From positions 1 through 64,000 of the forward strand of contig NZ_CAIJDP010000088.1 of the NCBI RefSeq assembly GCF_903819435.1: a DNA stretch of 64,000 nt, read 5' to 3'. Source of the stretch: Flavobacterium salmonis. GTDB taxonomy: Bacteria; Bacteroidota; Bacteroidia; Flavobacteriales; Flavobacteriaceae. Position 1 is the first letter of the stretch; every line of letters starts with the position of its first letter. A program made the position numbers and the translations under genes. The notes beneath the pieces are model-generated. The model was given only the letters and a program-made list of their open reading frames with translations, had not been told where the DNA came from and made no database searches. Positions 1-9,580 of the stretch are shown in pieces.

Positions 1-97
1 AAACATTATGGCTCTTATGGATATACTCACTCACATAAAAATAATAAGAAAAAAAACGAAGCAGAGCTTCGGGGAATTAAACCCTTAGAGATTAAAA

Positions 98-238
98 ATG
101 AGAAAAAGGGTAGAAACAACAATTAGCGATATCAAAAAACTTTTCCCAAGAACAATACACGCTGTGACACTCGATGGGTTTATTATAAAGCTTACACTGT
201 TTGTATTCGCACTACAATTAAACAAATCAATTAACTAG
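98..238 (+). pseudogene. C-terminal remnant of an IS982-like transposase
   Basis: The reading frame from the ATG at 98 gives 46 residues starting MRKRVETTISDIKKL and continuing IHAVTLDGF, then a hydrophobic stretch to a TAG at 236-238. The RKR-ET block followed by IHAVT-x-x-GF resembles, from memory, the conserved C-terminal part of IS982-family transposases. The same frame has a stop (TAG, 86-88) just upstream, while frame 1 stays open back to base 1, so the gene looks frameshifted or degenerate. The rest of the element would lie left of the window. No terminal inverted repeat is obvious downstream. The family assignment is by motif memory only. Confidence 0.55.
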
Positions 239-365
239 CAACTTGAATTAATTAGATAATTTTCAATACAATTTGATTATTTTCTACAAACCTAATCCTG
301 CAGATTATACTTTTATAAAAAGTACAAATGTATTAGCTATTTTTAGGTTTTGAGGTTTTTTGAAG

Positions 366-2138
366 TTACTTCAATATTTTCTGGAGTAACTCTTTATGTC
401 TTTTTGTATAAAAATATCCTTCTTTTTCAAGTTTTCCAATGCCTTTGTAGCCTTCTTTTAATTTGGGTTCTACCGTTTTTGCCTTGCTAATCGTTTTTTC
501 ACTTCCAACTTTATCATTAAGCAAATACTGAACGGTAAACAAGCCTATAAGCTGATCAATTTCCGGTTTATAGGTTACTGCTTCCTTAAAATATTTAAGA
601 GAAGCCTCCAATTGATCATCTTCCATATAACAATACCCAATATTAGAAAAAACATCTGCATGCTGTTTCTTTTCATTGGCTGAATAGTTTTTCACTATAT
701 CTAAGTAATCATACAATGCATTTTGATACTCTCCTACAATTTGTCTACTTACCCCTCTTTTAAACAATAATCCATAATCCTTACTTTCCGGTGTACTCAA
801 TCGTATGGCTTTAGTAGTATACAAAATTGTATTATTATAATCCATAGCATCAAAATATAAAGAAGCTAAAAATGCATTATTTGAGTAATCTCCCGGCTCC
901 AAATCAATTGCAATTATAACAGATTCTATTGCCTTTTTAAAATCTTTTTGTACATCATAAATTATGGCACTATTTATATAGGCTTGTGTCAGGGAAGGAT
1001 TAACTTCTATTGCCTTAGCATACATTTCTAATGCAAGGTCATATTTTTTGTATTTTTTATAATGATTACCGAAATTATAATAATTATTAGCATTTTTATT
1101 ATCTGTAATTAAAGCTTTTTGATAGTAGTAAAATGCACTGTCTTTCTTTAATTCATTATTGCTATATATATTTGCTAAATTACCATAAGCTCCTGATAGG
1201 TTATCCTTTAACTGAATGCATTTTTTATACATCTTTATTGCCATCCCTATCTGGTTATCGTGTTCATACATAACGCCCATGTCTAAAAGGATATCGGTAT
1301 CTGCAGGATTAATTTCATAGGCGCGCTTCAGTTCTGTGTTGGCTTTCTCAGGCTGCTTCAAAGAATTGTATATTTGAGCTTTTTTAAAATATAATTCAGC
1401 ATTATCAGGATTATTCATCAATCCTGTTTCAATAACTTTTAATGCCTCTTCTTTTCTGTTAAGCTTTATCAAAGACTCTGATTTGTTAAAAAAATAACTA
1501 TAATACGGTTTCTGAGCAATCGCTTTATCAAAATAAAGTATTGCTTCATTGTCATTACCTAATTGGTTATAACAGCTTCCAACATAAAATAATGCATCAT
1601 TATAATTACCATTTTCTTTTTCTCCTTTTTCCAGATATTCTTTTAAATAAACAATAGCACTTTCCCATTTATGCAATTTAAAATAAGTATAACCAAGGTT
1701 ATAATGCGTATTGTTATTTGAGTCCGAAACTTCTAATAACAAAGTTTTATGATACAAAGGTAATGCCTCTTCAAATTTCCCAATGTCAGAATAGCAGTTG
1801 GCTTTCATAAGATAAAAGTCAACCAAATCACCGGTACAAAACTGCAAGGCTTTTTCACAAATCTCTATTGCCTTAGGCTGTTGTCCTGATTTTGCATAAA
1901 TCAAAGCAATGTTATAATAGGCTGTATTATTAGTATTATCCAATTTCAAAACCCTGTCATATTCTATCATTGCCAAATCTGACTTACCTTCTACCTGATA
2001 ATCATATCCTTTGGTCAGATAATCATTTATTAATAAATCTCCTTCCCTTTGCTTTGGCTGAGAATAGATTGACAGTCCAATAAAAAATAGAAGAAAAAAA
2101 CATCGGTTTTGATGTAAAATGAAGTTAATCAGTTTCAT
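366..2138 (-). CDS. Tetratricopeptide-repeat protein, exported
   Basis: A 590-residue protein with an N-terminal signal-like hydrophobic segment (about residues 8-26, ending SIYSQ). The rest is a nearly continuous array of TPR units, with recurring A-x-x-x-Y/F-x-x-A-I patterns such as AYYNIALIYAKSGQQPKAIE and ALEMYAKAIEVNPS. TPR arrays are protein-interaction scaffolds. The export signal suggests a periplasmic or outer-membrane-associated role, but no partner or specific function can be named. It is monocistronic and divergent from the DUF2339 gene. Length and repeat density argue that it is real. Confidence 0.8.
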   Translation of the reverse strand: MKLINFILHQNRCFFLLFFIGLSIYSQPKQREGDLLINDYLTKGYDYQVEGKSDLAMIEYDRVLKLDNTNNTAYYNIALIYAKSGQQPKAIEICEKALQFCTGDLVDFYLMKANCYSDIGKFEEALPLYHKTLLLEVSDSNNNTHYNLGYTYFKLHKWESAIVYLKEYLEKGEKENGNYNDALFYVGSCYNQLGNDNEAILYFDKAIAQKPYYSYFFNKSESLIKLNRKEEALKVIETGLMNNPDNAELYFKKAQIYNSLKQPEKANTELKRAYEINPADTDILLDMGVMYEHDNQIGMAIKMYKKCIQLKDNLSGAYGNLANIYSNNELKKDSAFYYYQKALITDNKNANNYYNFGNHYKKYKKYDLALEMYAKAIEVNPSLTQAYINSAIIYDVQKDFKKAIESVIIAIDLEPGDYSNNAFLASLYFDAMDYNNTILYTTKAIRLSTPESKDYGLLFKRGVSRQIVGEYQNALYDYLDIVKNYSANEKKQHADVFSNIGYCYMEDDQLEASLKYFKEAVTYKPEIDQLIGLFTVQYLLNDKVGSEKTISKAKTVEPKLKEGYKGIGKLEKEGYFYTKRHKELLQKILK

Positions 2139-2615
2139 AAAATAAATTTAGCTTTGGTGTATTAATAATTCGAGAATAGCCTAAAAATTGGTTGTTGAAT
2201 GAACTCTTCAAATTAAATTTTGGCTTTAACTTCCTCTAACTATAAGAAGATTTGTAATTGAAAATATTATATTAGAATTTGGCTAAACATATACAATTAA
2301 AAATAAAATGAATAATCATATGTGTCTAATTATTAAAATAATTCCTGCAAATATACAGCATGAGCAGGCAATTTTCTCACAAGATCTTTAATAAATTTAA
2401 ATCAAATCTTATTTATCTATAAAACACACAATTAACATGATTTAAATAAAAAAAATCACATAATGTATTCCGCTTTTTGTAGAGATATTTTTCTTTTACA
2501 CCAAAAAAGTTTCCAGTATTAATAAATGTAAATCCAAAAAGTAAAAAATTAAAAAACTGTTATCGCATTAAAATGTTATTATATTTACCAATTAGAAACA
2601 TTTATTTACAACTAT
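2139..2615. other. Intergenic region between divergent genes, no gene seen
   Basis: This 477-bp AT-rich spacer separates the minus-strand TPR gene from the plus-strand DUF2339 gene. A CAAATATA at 2348-2355 reads as the -7 box TATATTTG on the minus strand, about 200 bases upstream of the TPR start. TATATTTA at 2580-2587 is a possible -7 box for the DUF2339 gene. No ORF, hairpin terminator or RNA gene was recognised. Confidence 0.4.
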
Positions 2616-5111
2616 ATGGAGGTTTTTCTTTTAGCAGGATTATTTGGTATTCTTATTTACATTCTTAATACAATTAAAAGTCGCTTTGATAATCTAGAAA
2701 ATGATATTCAAAAGCTTAGCAAAAAAATCGATCTTTTAAAAACAGCTGAAAAACCTATTGAAAAACCGATATCCGCTTCTGTTGTTATTCCAAAAGAAGA
2801 AATCAAATTCGAAGAAAATGTAGAAATTAAAGAGGCGCCAATTCCTGCAATAAAAGAAAAAACATCAGAATTTAAGCCTGCACAAATAGATCTTTCTATG
2901 GAGGCGAAACCGCGCCTTACTAATCAGGAAGCAATTAAAAAACCTATTACTCCTATTGAACCAAAAAAATCATTTTGGGAAAATTTCAAAGAACAAAATC
3001 CGGACTTAGAGAAATTTATTGGTGAAAATCTGATCAACAAAATTGGTGTTTTAATTCTGGTTTTAGGAATCAGTTATTTTGTAAAGTATGCGATTGATAA
3101 GGATTGGATCAACGAACCTGCGCGTGTTGGAATTGGCGTATTATGTGGTGTCTTAGTAATGGGAATTGCACATAAATTACGTAAAAATTACGCTGCTTTC
3201 AGTTCGGTAATTGTAGCCGGGGCTATTGCGATTTTCTATTTTACAATCGGAATTGCTTTTCATGATTATCATTTGTTTAATCAATCCATTGCTTTTAGCA
3301 TAATGGTTGTCATCACAGCTTTTAGTGCTTTAATATCATTATCTTACAATAGAATAGAGCTTGCTGTACTTTCTTTAATTGGTGGCTTTGCAGTTCCTTT
3401 TATGGTTAGTGCCGGAGAAGGAAATTACATCGTGCTCTTTAGTTATATTACTATTCTAAACATTGGAATTTTAGCCATTGCCTATTACAAAAAATGGAAT
3501 CTTGTTAACATGCTCACCTATATTTTTACGGTTTTACTTTATGGAGGATGGCTCGCCGATGACTTGACAGGTGAAAAACCACATTACCTTGGCGCTTTAC
3601 TGTTTGGATTTGCCTTCTATTTTATTTTTATCCTAATGAATATCATTAACAATATAAGAACAAAAGGAGAATTCTCTAAAACTCAATTGACTATTTTAGC
3701 AAGCAACACCTTCTTGTTTTATGCAGCTGGAATGGCAATTTTATCAAATTTTCATCCTGAATTAAGAGGTTTGTTTACTACCGCAATTGCATTGTTAAAT
3801 TTGACTTATGCCTTGTTTTTATACAAAAAATTCGGATTGGACAAAAAAGCAGTTTACTTGCTTATTGGATTAACACTGACTTTTATAACACTGGCAATCC
3901 CTATTCAGTTTGAAGGCAATTATATTACACTATTCTGGGCTGCAGAAGCTGTTTTATTGTTGTGGCTTTCTCAAAAATCAAAAATTTCAAGTTATCGATT
4001 TGGCTCTGTAATCGATCATATCTTAATGATTATTAGCCTGATAATGGACTGGGATTTATTTTACAGCAATGATTTACCTTTAAAAATTATAATTAATCCA
4101 ATATTTATAACAGGCGTTTTTGCTTTCTCATCGCTATTTGCAATTTGGTTTTTATTGAAAAATGAAACCGAAACCATTACATTTTTGAATATCACTTTCA
4201 ATCCTGAAAAGTATAAAAAGTACGTTTTGATTATAGGGCTTTCTATATTGTATTTAACAGGTTTACTCGAAATTATTTACCAGTCAAATACTCATATTGA
4301 AAATATTAATAGCGCCATTGCATTACCTGTTCTTTATCATTTATTGTTCTGCGTCATGTTAAGTTCTGCTTTAATTAAAAGCAAAACGAATGAAGGATCT
4401 CAGCTGGCTATCATAATTGCTGTTACAAATATTGTTTTGTTTACTTTCGGTTTTTCAAATTATGCTTTTTTCGAACATACGGATATCATTCGTACAGGGA
4501 AGGGTCAGCCAATAGCATTTTATCTTCATTATATTTCATTAGCAATAATCGTATATTCCGGCTATCAATTGTTCCAGATTCAAAACAGGAACAATTTCAG
4601 TTTTTTCAAAAATCGTTATTTTGTCTGGGTCGCAGCGTTCTTTATTATTTATATTGCAAGTTCAGAAGTCATGCTTCATGGTCTTGTATTGATGAATTCA
4701 CCAGTCACATTACAAGACATACAAACCAGCACAATGTATGCAAGTTACAAATCTGAAATCCCTTACCTTCGTGAATTGATAGCAGAAGATGTTATTGGAT
4801 TGGCGAGAACTAAAATAATAAAAACCGGCTTCCCAATACTGTGGGGAATTCTGGCTTTTGCATTTTTAATTATCGGAATAAAAAAGCAAGTCAAAACAAT
4901 TCGAATTATTGCGCTAAGTTTACTTGGATTAACAATCTTGAAATTATTTTCATACGACATCAGCAACATTTCTGAAACCGGAAAAATCATATCCTTTATT
5001 CTTTTAGGAATCTTAATTTTGATAATTTCTTTCGTTTATCAAAAAATAAAAGTGCTTGTTATTGATGAAACCAAACCTAATGAAACTGATGAAACTGATG
5101 AAATTAAATAA
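2616..5111 (+). CDS. DUF2339 family polytopic membrane protein
   Basis: An 831-residue integral membrane protein. The N-terminus has one hydrophobic helix (about residues 2-20), then a short charged coiled coil (NDIQKLSKKIDLLK) and a Lys/Pro/Glu-rich linker to about residue 120. From about residue 135 come some twenty or more predicted membrane segments, with charged positions such as FWAAEAVLLLWLSQ. This architecture is that of DUF2339 proteins. Function is unknown. Its 3' end overlaps the DUF3999 gene, and these two families commonly sit together, which suggests a co-translated membrane complex. Confidence 0.85.
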   Translation: MEVFLLAGLFGILIYILNTIKSRFDNLENDIQKLSKKIDLLKTAEKPIEKPISASVVIPKEEIKFEENVEIKEAPIPAIKEKTSEFKPAQIDLSMEAKPRLTNQEAIKKPITPIEPKKSFWENFKEQNPDLEKFIGENLINKIGVLILVLGISYFVKYAIDKDWINEPARVGIGVLCGVLVMGIAHKLRKNYAAFSSVIVAGAIAIFYFTIGIAFHDYHLFNQSIAFSIMVVITAFSALISLSYNRIELAVLSLIGGFAVPFMVSAGEGNYIVLFSYITILNIGILAIAYYKKWNLVNMLTYIFTVLLYGGWLADDLTGEKPHYLGALLFGFAFYFIFILMNIINNIRTKGEFSKTQLTILASNTFLFYAAGMAILSNFHPELRGLFTTAIALLNLTYALFLYKKFGLDKKAVYLLIGLTLTFITLAIPIQFEGNYITLFWAAEAVLLLWLSQKSKISSYRFGSVIDHILMIISLIMDWDLFYSNDLPLKIIINPIFITGVFAFSSLFAIWFLLKNETETITFLNITFNPEKYKKYVLIIGLSILYLTGLLEIIYQSNTHIENINSAIALPVLYHLLFCVMLSSALIKSKTNEGSQLAIIIAVTNIVLFTFGFSNYAFFEHTDIIRTGKGQPIAFYLHYISLAIIVYSGYQLFQIQNRNNFSFFKNRYFVWVAAFFIIYIASSEVMLHGLVLMNSPVTLQDIQTSTMYASYKSEIPYLRELIAEDVIGLARTKIIKTGFPILWGILAFAFLIIGIKKQVKTIRIIALSLLGLTILKLFSYDISNISETGKIISFILLGILILIISFVYQKIKVLVIDETKPNETDETDEIK

Positions 5112-6324
5112 TTTTTTTATACTCTTATTCCTGACTAACTTTTCGTTTGGTCAATTTCAAATTACCGGAAAAATAAAAGAAGTCAAAGAAAATGGTTTAC
5201 ATGAAATTGTTTTGTCACCAGAAATCCGTTCACATTCTAAACAAGAATTAAGCGATATCAGAATTTTTAATTCTAAAGGAAATGAAATTCCATATTTCAT
5301 AAAAAGTAATTCTGAAGCTTTATTAAATACATTTGAAGAATATAATATTGTTTCAAAAACAGTGTCCCCTAAGAAAAGTACTTCGATTGTTGTTGCTATT
5401 CCATTAACCAAAAACAACAATCAGCTTTCTCTGTTTATTGCTAATGCCGATGTTGAAAAAAAGTATTCTATATCCGGCAGCAGCGATCAGAAAGAATGGT
5501 TTGGAATATCAAATTCACAAGTTTTATATGACTTAAACAGTTCGACAGAAGCAAGTGTAGTAAAAACTATTTCCTATCCGTTAAGCACTTATAAATATTT
5601 AAAAATTGATTTTGATGATCAAAAAACACTTCCAATTAATATTTTAAAAGTGGGGAATTTTAACACGCAACTTCAAAAAAACACATTACAGGAAATTAAA
5701 CCCAAAAAATCGTCAACATCTGAAATTTCATCTGAAAAAGAAACTCAAATCCATGTTGTTTTTGACGGACCACAAGTAATCAACCAGATTACTTGTGACA
5801 TTACAGGACCAACCTATTATAAACGTAAAGCAATTATTTACAAAAAAGTAACTATTCAAAATAAACGAAAATCGCAAATAGCAGATGAAGAAATTGTTTC
5901 ATTAGAATTAAATTCAAATACTAAAAACAGTTTTGAAATTCCCGAAATATTCGAAAAAGAATTCTACATCAAAATAGAAAATCACGATAATCTTCCTTTG
6001 TCTGTTTCGACAATAAAATACAGTCAAAAACCAATTTCAATTATTGCCGATTTGAATGCAAACGAAAAATACAGCATAAAAACAGGCGATAATAAGCTGA
6101 CTGAACCTGATTATGATCTTTCTGATTTTAAAAATAATATTAAAGGAATTTTACCTCAAACATATATCTACAATATTCAGCAAAATTCAACAGCGAAAAA
6201 TAAAACGGAGCATACATCTTTTTGGCAGCAAGGTTGGTTTATGTGGCTCTGTATTTTGTTTGGCGGAATTACGATTTTATTTTTCACAACAAGTCTTATA
6301 AAAGATCTGAAAGAAAAAAAATAG
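5089..6324 (+). CDS. DUF3999 family protein
   Basis: About 412 residues. A signal peptide (NNFFILLFLTNFSFG) is followed by a long beta-rich extracytoplasmic region. One C-terminal membrane helix (about 20 residues from WFMWLCILFGG) ends in a short basic tail. This fits DUF3999 (often annotated as GerMN/F5-8C-like). In-frame ATGs exist at 5056, 5065, 5080, 5089 and 5098. I chose 5089 because it gives a normal-length signal peptide, but 5098 is equally possible. The start lies inside the DUF2339 coding end, so translational coupling is likely. Function is unknown. Confidence 0.75.
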   Translation: MKLMKLNNFFILLFLTNFSFGQFQITGKIKEVKENGLHEIVLSPEIRSHSKQELSDIRIFNSKGNEIPYFIKSNSEALLNTFEEYNIVSKTVSPKKSTSIVVAIPLTKNNNQLSLFIANADVEKKYSISGSSDQKEWFGISNSQVLYDLNSSTEASVVKTISYPLSTYKYLKIDFDDQKTLPINILKVGNFNTQLQKNTLQEIKPKKSSTSEISSEKETQIHVVFDGPQVINQITCDITGPTYYKRKAIIYKKVTIQNKRKSQIADEEIVSLELNSNTKNSFEIPEIFEKEFYIKIENHDNLPLSVSTIKYSQKPISIIADLNANEKYSIKTGDNKLTEPDYDLSDFKNNIKGILPQTYIYNIQQNSTAKNKTEHTSFWQQGWFMWLCILFGGITILFFTTSLIKDLKEKK

Positions 6325-6347
6325 ACTAAATTTTAAATTTTAGTTTT
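6325..6347 (+). terminator. Weak AT-rich hairpin after the DUF3999 gene
   Basis: ACTAAA (6325-6330) pairs with TTTAGT (6338-6343) across an AT-only loop that can also pair, followed by TTTT. It lies immediately after the stop codon. The stem has low GC, so termination is uncertain. Confidence 0.35.
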
Positions 6348-6540
6348 AAAAAACAATTTCTTCCCCTGTTTGTTTGATATTTGATATAACAAACAGAAAG
6401 AAATTTCGTAATACCTAAAAAATAAATCCAATCAAACTCCCACCAAACAAAGGCTAAAGAATGTTTAGCAAATGTTAACAAAATAGATTTTCAAAAACCA
6501 TAAATAATTGTATTTTTACGGTTCAAAATTCAGAAAATAA

Positions 6541-7308
6541 ATGGGCAAAATCATTGCGATTGCTAATCAAAAAGGAGGCGTTGGAAAGACTACTACATCA
6601 GTAAATCTTGCTGCCTCATTAGGTGTTTTAGAGAAAAAAGTATTATTGATCGACGCTGATCCTCAGGCCAATGCTACATCTGGCCTTGGAATTGACGTAG
6701 AATCAGTTGAAATTGGAACTTATCAAATTCTTGAACACACTGTAACACCAAAGGAAGCCATTTTAAAATGTACGGCTCCAAATGTTGACGTGATACCGGC
6801 TCACATTGACCTTGTTGCTATCGAAATTGAATTGGTTGACAAAGAAAACCGTGAGTACATGCTTAAAAAAGCATTAGAAGAGGCTAAAGAAGAATATGAT
6901 TTTATTATCATCGACTGCGCACCTTCTTTAGGATTACTGACACTAAATGCCTTAACAGCGGCGGATTCAGTGGTTATTCCTATTCAATGCGAATATTTTG
7001 CACTCGAAGGATTAGGAAAACTTTTGAACACCATAAAAAGTATTCAAAAAATCCACAACCCTGATTTAGACATTGAAGGGCTATTACTAACCATGTACGA
7101 TTCGAGATTACGTTTATCAAATCAGGTTGTTGAAGAGGTTCAAAAACACTTTAATGATATGGTTTTTGAAACCGTAATTCAAAGAAATGTAAAATTAAGT
7201 GAAGCACCGAGTTTTGGTGAAAGTATCATTAATTATGATGCTACCAGTAAAGGAGCTGTGAATTACATTAATTTAGCTCAGGAAATTATAAAGAAAAACA
7301 GCAAATAG
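6541..7308 (+). CDS. parA: Chromosome-partitioning ATPase ParA (Soj)
   Basis: 255 residues. The deviant Walker A motif KGGVGKTT lies at residues 11-18 right after the N-terminal strand. The A-prime motif LLIDADPQAN is at about 35-44 and the Walker B-like FIIIDCAPSLG at about 121-131. These are the hallmarks of ParA/Soj/MinD P-loop ATPases. ParA drives segregation of ParB-bound chromosomal origins. The gene is followed after 5 bases by parB, as expected. Length and motifs are standard for a chromosomal ParA, so this is not a plasmid-type ParA with an HTH extension. Confidence 0.97.
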   Translation: MGKIIAIANQKGGVGKTTTSVNLAASLGVLEKKVLLIDADPQANATSGLGIDVESVEIGTYQILEHTVTPKEAILKCTAPNVDVIPAHIDLVAIEIELVDKENREYMLKKALEEAKEEYDFIIIDCAPSLGLLTLNALTAADSVVIPIQCEYFALEGLGKLLNTIKSIQKIHNPDLDIEGLLLTMYDSRLRLSNQVVEEVQKHFNDMVFETVIQRNVKLSEAPSFGESIINYDATSKGAVNYINLAQEIIKKNSK

Positions 7309-7313
7309 TTTTT

Positions 7314-8216
7314 ATGACAAAAGCAATTAAAAAACAAGCCTTAGGAAGAGGATTATCAGCATTATTAAAAGATCCGGAAAACGATATTACATCAGTAGAA
7401 GATAAAAATGCTGACAAGGTAGTTGGAAACATCATTGAGCTTGAAATTAGTGCTATCGAAATAAATCCGTTTCAGCCCAGAAGTAATTTCAATGAGGAAT
7501 CATTACGCGAATTAGCCACTTCTATTAAAGAACTTGGTGTGATTCAACCTATTACTGTTCGAAAATTAGATTTCAACAAATACCAGTTAATTTCCGGAGA
7601 GCGCCGTTTACGTGCTTCTACTCTGGTTGGTTTAACCCACGTTCCGGCTTACATCCGTATTGCTAATGATAATGAATCATTGGTAATGGCTTTGGTTGAA
7701 AACATACAGCGTCATGACTTAGATCCTATCGAAATTGCGCTTTCATATCAGCGTTTGATTGATGAAATTCAGTTAACACAGGAGCAAATGAGTGAACGTG
7801 TAGGAAAAAAGCGTTCTACTATTGCCAATTATTTACGCCTTTTAAAATTAGATCCGATTATACAAACCGGTATTCGTGATGGTTTTATCAGTATGGGTCA
7901 CGGAAGAGCTATTATTAATATAGAGGATTTAGACGTTCAAACAGATATTTATCAAAAAATTGTAAGTCAGAATTTATCTGTTCGCGAAACTGAAGCTTTA
8001 GTTAAAAATTATCATGAAGGGCAGCAACCAAAAGCAGAAGGAAAACCAAAATCTGACGCTGCTTTTGTAGTCAGAGAAACACAAAAAAACAGCTTTAATG
8101 ATTATTTTGGCTCAAAAGTTGATATAAAAGTTGCCGGAAATGGAAAAGGAAAAATTACGATTCCGTTTAACTCAGAAGCCGACTTTAACAGAATTATAAA
8201 ACTAATAAACGGATAG
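7314..8216 (+). CDS. parB: Chromosome-partitioning protein ParB (Spo0J)
   Basis: 300 residues. The ParB/sulfiredoxin domain has NPFQPR (51-56), the CTP-binding GERRLRAS (95-102) and ENIQRHDL (129-136). A KorB-type helix-turn-helix follows (about 154-178, TQEQMSERVGKKRSTIANYL), then a C-terminal dimerisation region. ParB loads on parS sites, spreads as a CTP-dependent clamp and recruits ParA and SMC. It follows parA by 5 bases and overlaps the next gene by one base, so the three are co-transcribed. I did not see a consensus parS palindrome nearby. Confidence 0.96.
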   Translation: MTKAIKKQALGRGLSALLKDPENDITSVEDKNADKVVGNIIELEISAIEINPFQPRSNFNEESLRELATSIKELGVIQPITVRKLDFNKYQLISGERRLRASTLVGLTHVPAYIRIANDNESLVMALVENIQRHDLDPIEIALSYQRLIDEIQLTQEQMSERVGKKRSTIANYLRLLKLDPIIQTGIRDGFISMGHGRAIINIEDLDVQTDIYQKIVSQNLSVRETEALVKNYHEGQQPKAEGKPKSDAAFVVRETQKNSFNDYFGSKVDIKVAGNGKGKITIPFNSEADFNRIIKLING

Positions 8217-8782
8217 TGAATAAAATTGTCCCCATAGGCCTATTGTTCTTTCTCTTAGGAACCGTCTCTCTTTTTGCACAAACAAAAGAAGAAACGGTTT
8301 TAGTCGCTAAAGACACTACCAAATTGCAGGAAATAGATCCCCTTACACCGGCAAAAGCAGCCTTTTATTCGGCAATTTTGCCCGGTTTAGGACAGGCATA
8401 CAATAAAAAATACTGGAAAATCCCTTTGGTTTATGGTGCAATTGGTGCCAGTTTGTATTTTTATATTGACAATAACAAAAAATACCATCAGTATCGTGAC
8501 GAATACAAACGAAGACTTGAAGGATATAGCGCAGAAAGTGGTGATTTTGATTACCTGAGCGATGACAGACTTATTGCCGGTCAAAAATTTTACCAGCGTA
8601 ATCGTGATTTATCCGCTTTATTTGTTGTTGGATTTTACGTCTTAAACATCATTGACGCAAATGTTGATGCTGCTTTGATTCAATTTAACGTCAACGAAAG
8701 ACTATCTCTTCGTCCGGAAATTTATCCCTCGGATGTAACTTTTAAACCAAATGTTGGACTAACTTTTAATTACAACTTTTAA
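8216..8782 (+). CDS. DUF5683 family exported protein
   Basis: 188 residues with a GTG start that overlaps the final base of the parB stop codon. It has a signal peptide (about residues 1-21, ending SLFAQ) and then the DUF5683 signature PGLGQAYNKKYWKIPLVYG, two hydrophobic helices and a short beta-rich tail. The function of DUF5683 is unknown. Its place between parB and dapB is a recurring flavobacterial arrangement, so co-transcription is likely although the biochemical link is unclear. Confidence 0.82.
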   Translation: MNKIVPIGLLFFLLGTVSLFAQTKEETVLVAKDTTKLQEIDPLTPAKAAFYSAILPGLGQAYNKKYWKIPLVYGAIGASLYFYIDNNKKYHQYRDEYKRRLEGYSAESGDFDYLSDDRLIAGQKFYQRNRDLSALFVVGFYVLNIIDANVDAALIQFNVNERLSLRPEIYPSDVTFKPNVGLTFNYNF

Positions 8783-8825
8783 ATAGCTTTTTTACCTCTA
8801 TTTAAATTTAAAAATATACAAAAAA

Positions 8826-9533
8826 ATGAAAATTGCACTTTTAGGATACGGAAAAATGGGTCAGGTAATCGAAAGGATTGCTCTGGAAAGAGGTCATGAA
8901 ATTGTCTTAAAAAAAGATGAATTCAATACATATGACGGACTTTCAACAGCAGATGTCGCCATAGATTTCAGTGTTCCTACTGCAGCCGTTTCTAATATTT
9001 CAAGTTGCTTTCATGCAAATGTACCGGTAGTTTCAGGAACAACTGGCTGGCTGGAACATTATGATGAAATGGAAGCACTATGCAAAGAAAAACAAGGTGG
9101 TTTTATTTCGAGTTCAAACTTTAGTCTGGGAGTAAACATCTTCTTTGAGTTAAATGAATATTTAGCCAAAATCATGGCTCAATTTGACTCTTATAAAGTA
9201 TCAATGGAAGAAATTCACCATACCCAAAAATTAGATGCACCAAGCGGAACTGCAATTTCTTTGGCAAAAGGAGTGATTGAAAACAGCGCTTACGCAAAAT
9301 GGACAATGGAAAGTCCAAAACCGGAAGAAATTTACATCGAATCCAAAAGAATTGGTGATGTTCCCGGAACTCACACAGTAACTTATGATTCAAGCGTTGA
9401 CAGCATCGAGTTAAAACATACTGCACACAATCGTGAAGGCTTTGCTTTAGGAGCTGTTATTGCTGCTGAATGGTTAGCAGGTAAAAAAGGAATCTACACA
9501 ATGAAAGACGTTTTAAATCTGGAATCTAAATAA
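8826..9533 (+). CDS. dapB: 4-hydroxy-tetrahydrodipicolinate reductase
   Basis: 235 residues. The N-terminal Rossmann motif is GYGKMG (about 7-12). The DapB catalytic signature HHTQKLDAPSGTA sits at 131-143, with the catalytic His pair, Lys135 and the substrate-binding Ser-Gly-Thr. DapB performs the NAD(P)H-dependent reduction step of the diaminopimelate/lysine pathway, feeding peptidoglycan and lysine synthesis. It is shorter than the E. coli enzyme (about 273 residues), as is usual in Bacteroidetes. It lies 43 bases after the DUF5683 gene and upstream of lepB. Confidence 0.95.
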   Translation: MKIALLGYGKMGQVIERIALERGHEIVLKKDEFNTYDGLSTADVAIDFSVPTAAVSNISSCFHANVPVVSGTTGWLEHYDEMEALCKEKQGGFISSSNFSLGVNIFFELNEYLAKIMAQFDSYKVSMEEIHHTQKLDAPSGTAISLAKGVIENSAYAKWTMESPKPEEIYIESKRIGDVPGTHTVTYDSSVDSIELKHTAHNREGFALGAVIAAEWLAGKKGIYTMKDVLNLESK

Positions 9534-9549
9534 AATCCAAAAAATAATA

Positions 9550-9565
9550 TTCTGAAATTTCAGAA
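9550..9565. repeat. Perfect 16-bp palindrome before lepB
   Basis: TTCTGAAATTTCAGAA is a perfect inverted repeat in the 47-base dapB-lepB spacer, 15 bases before the lepB ATG. It could be a small operator or an mRNA hairpin. There is no T-run, so it is not a typical terminator. Confidence 0.4.
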
Positions 9566-9580
9566 CTAAAATATAAAACT

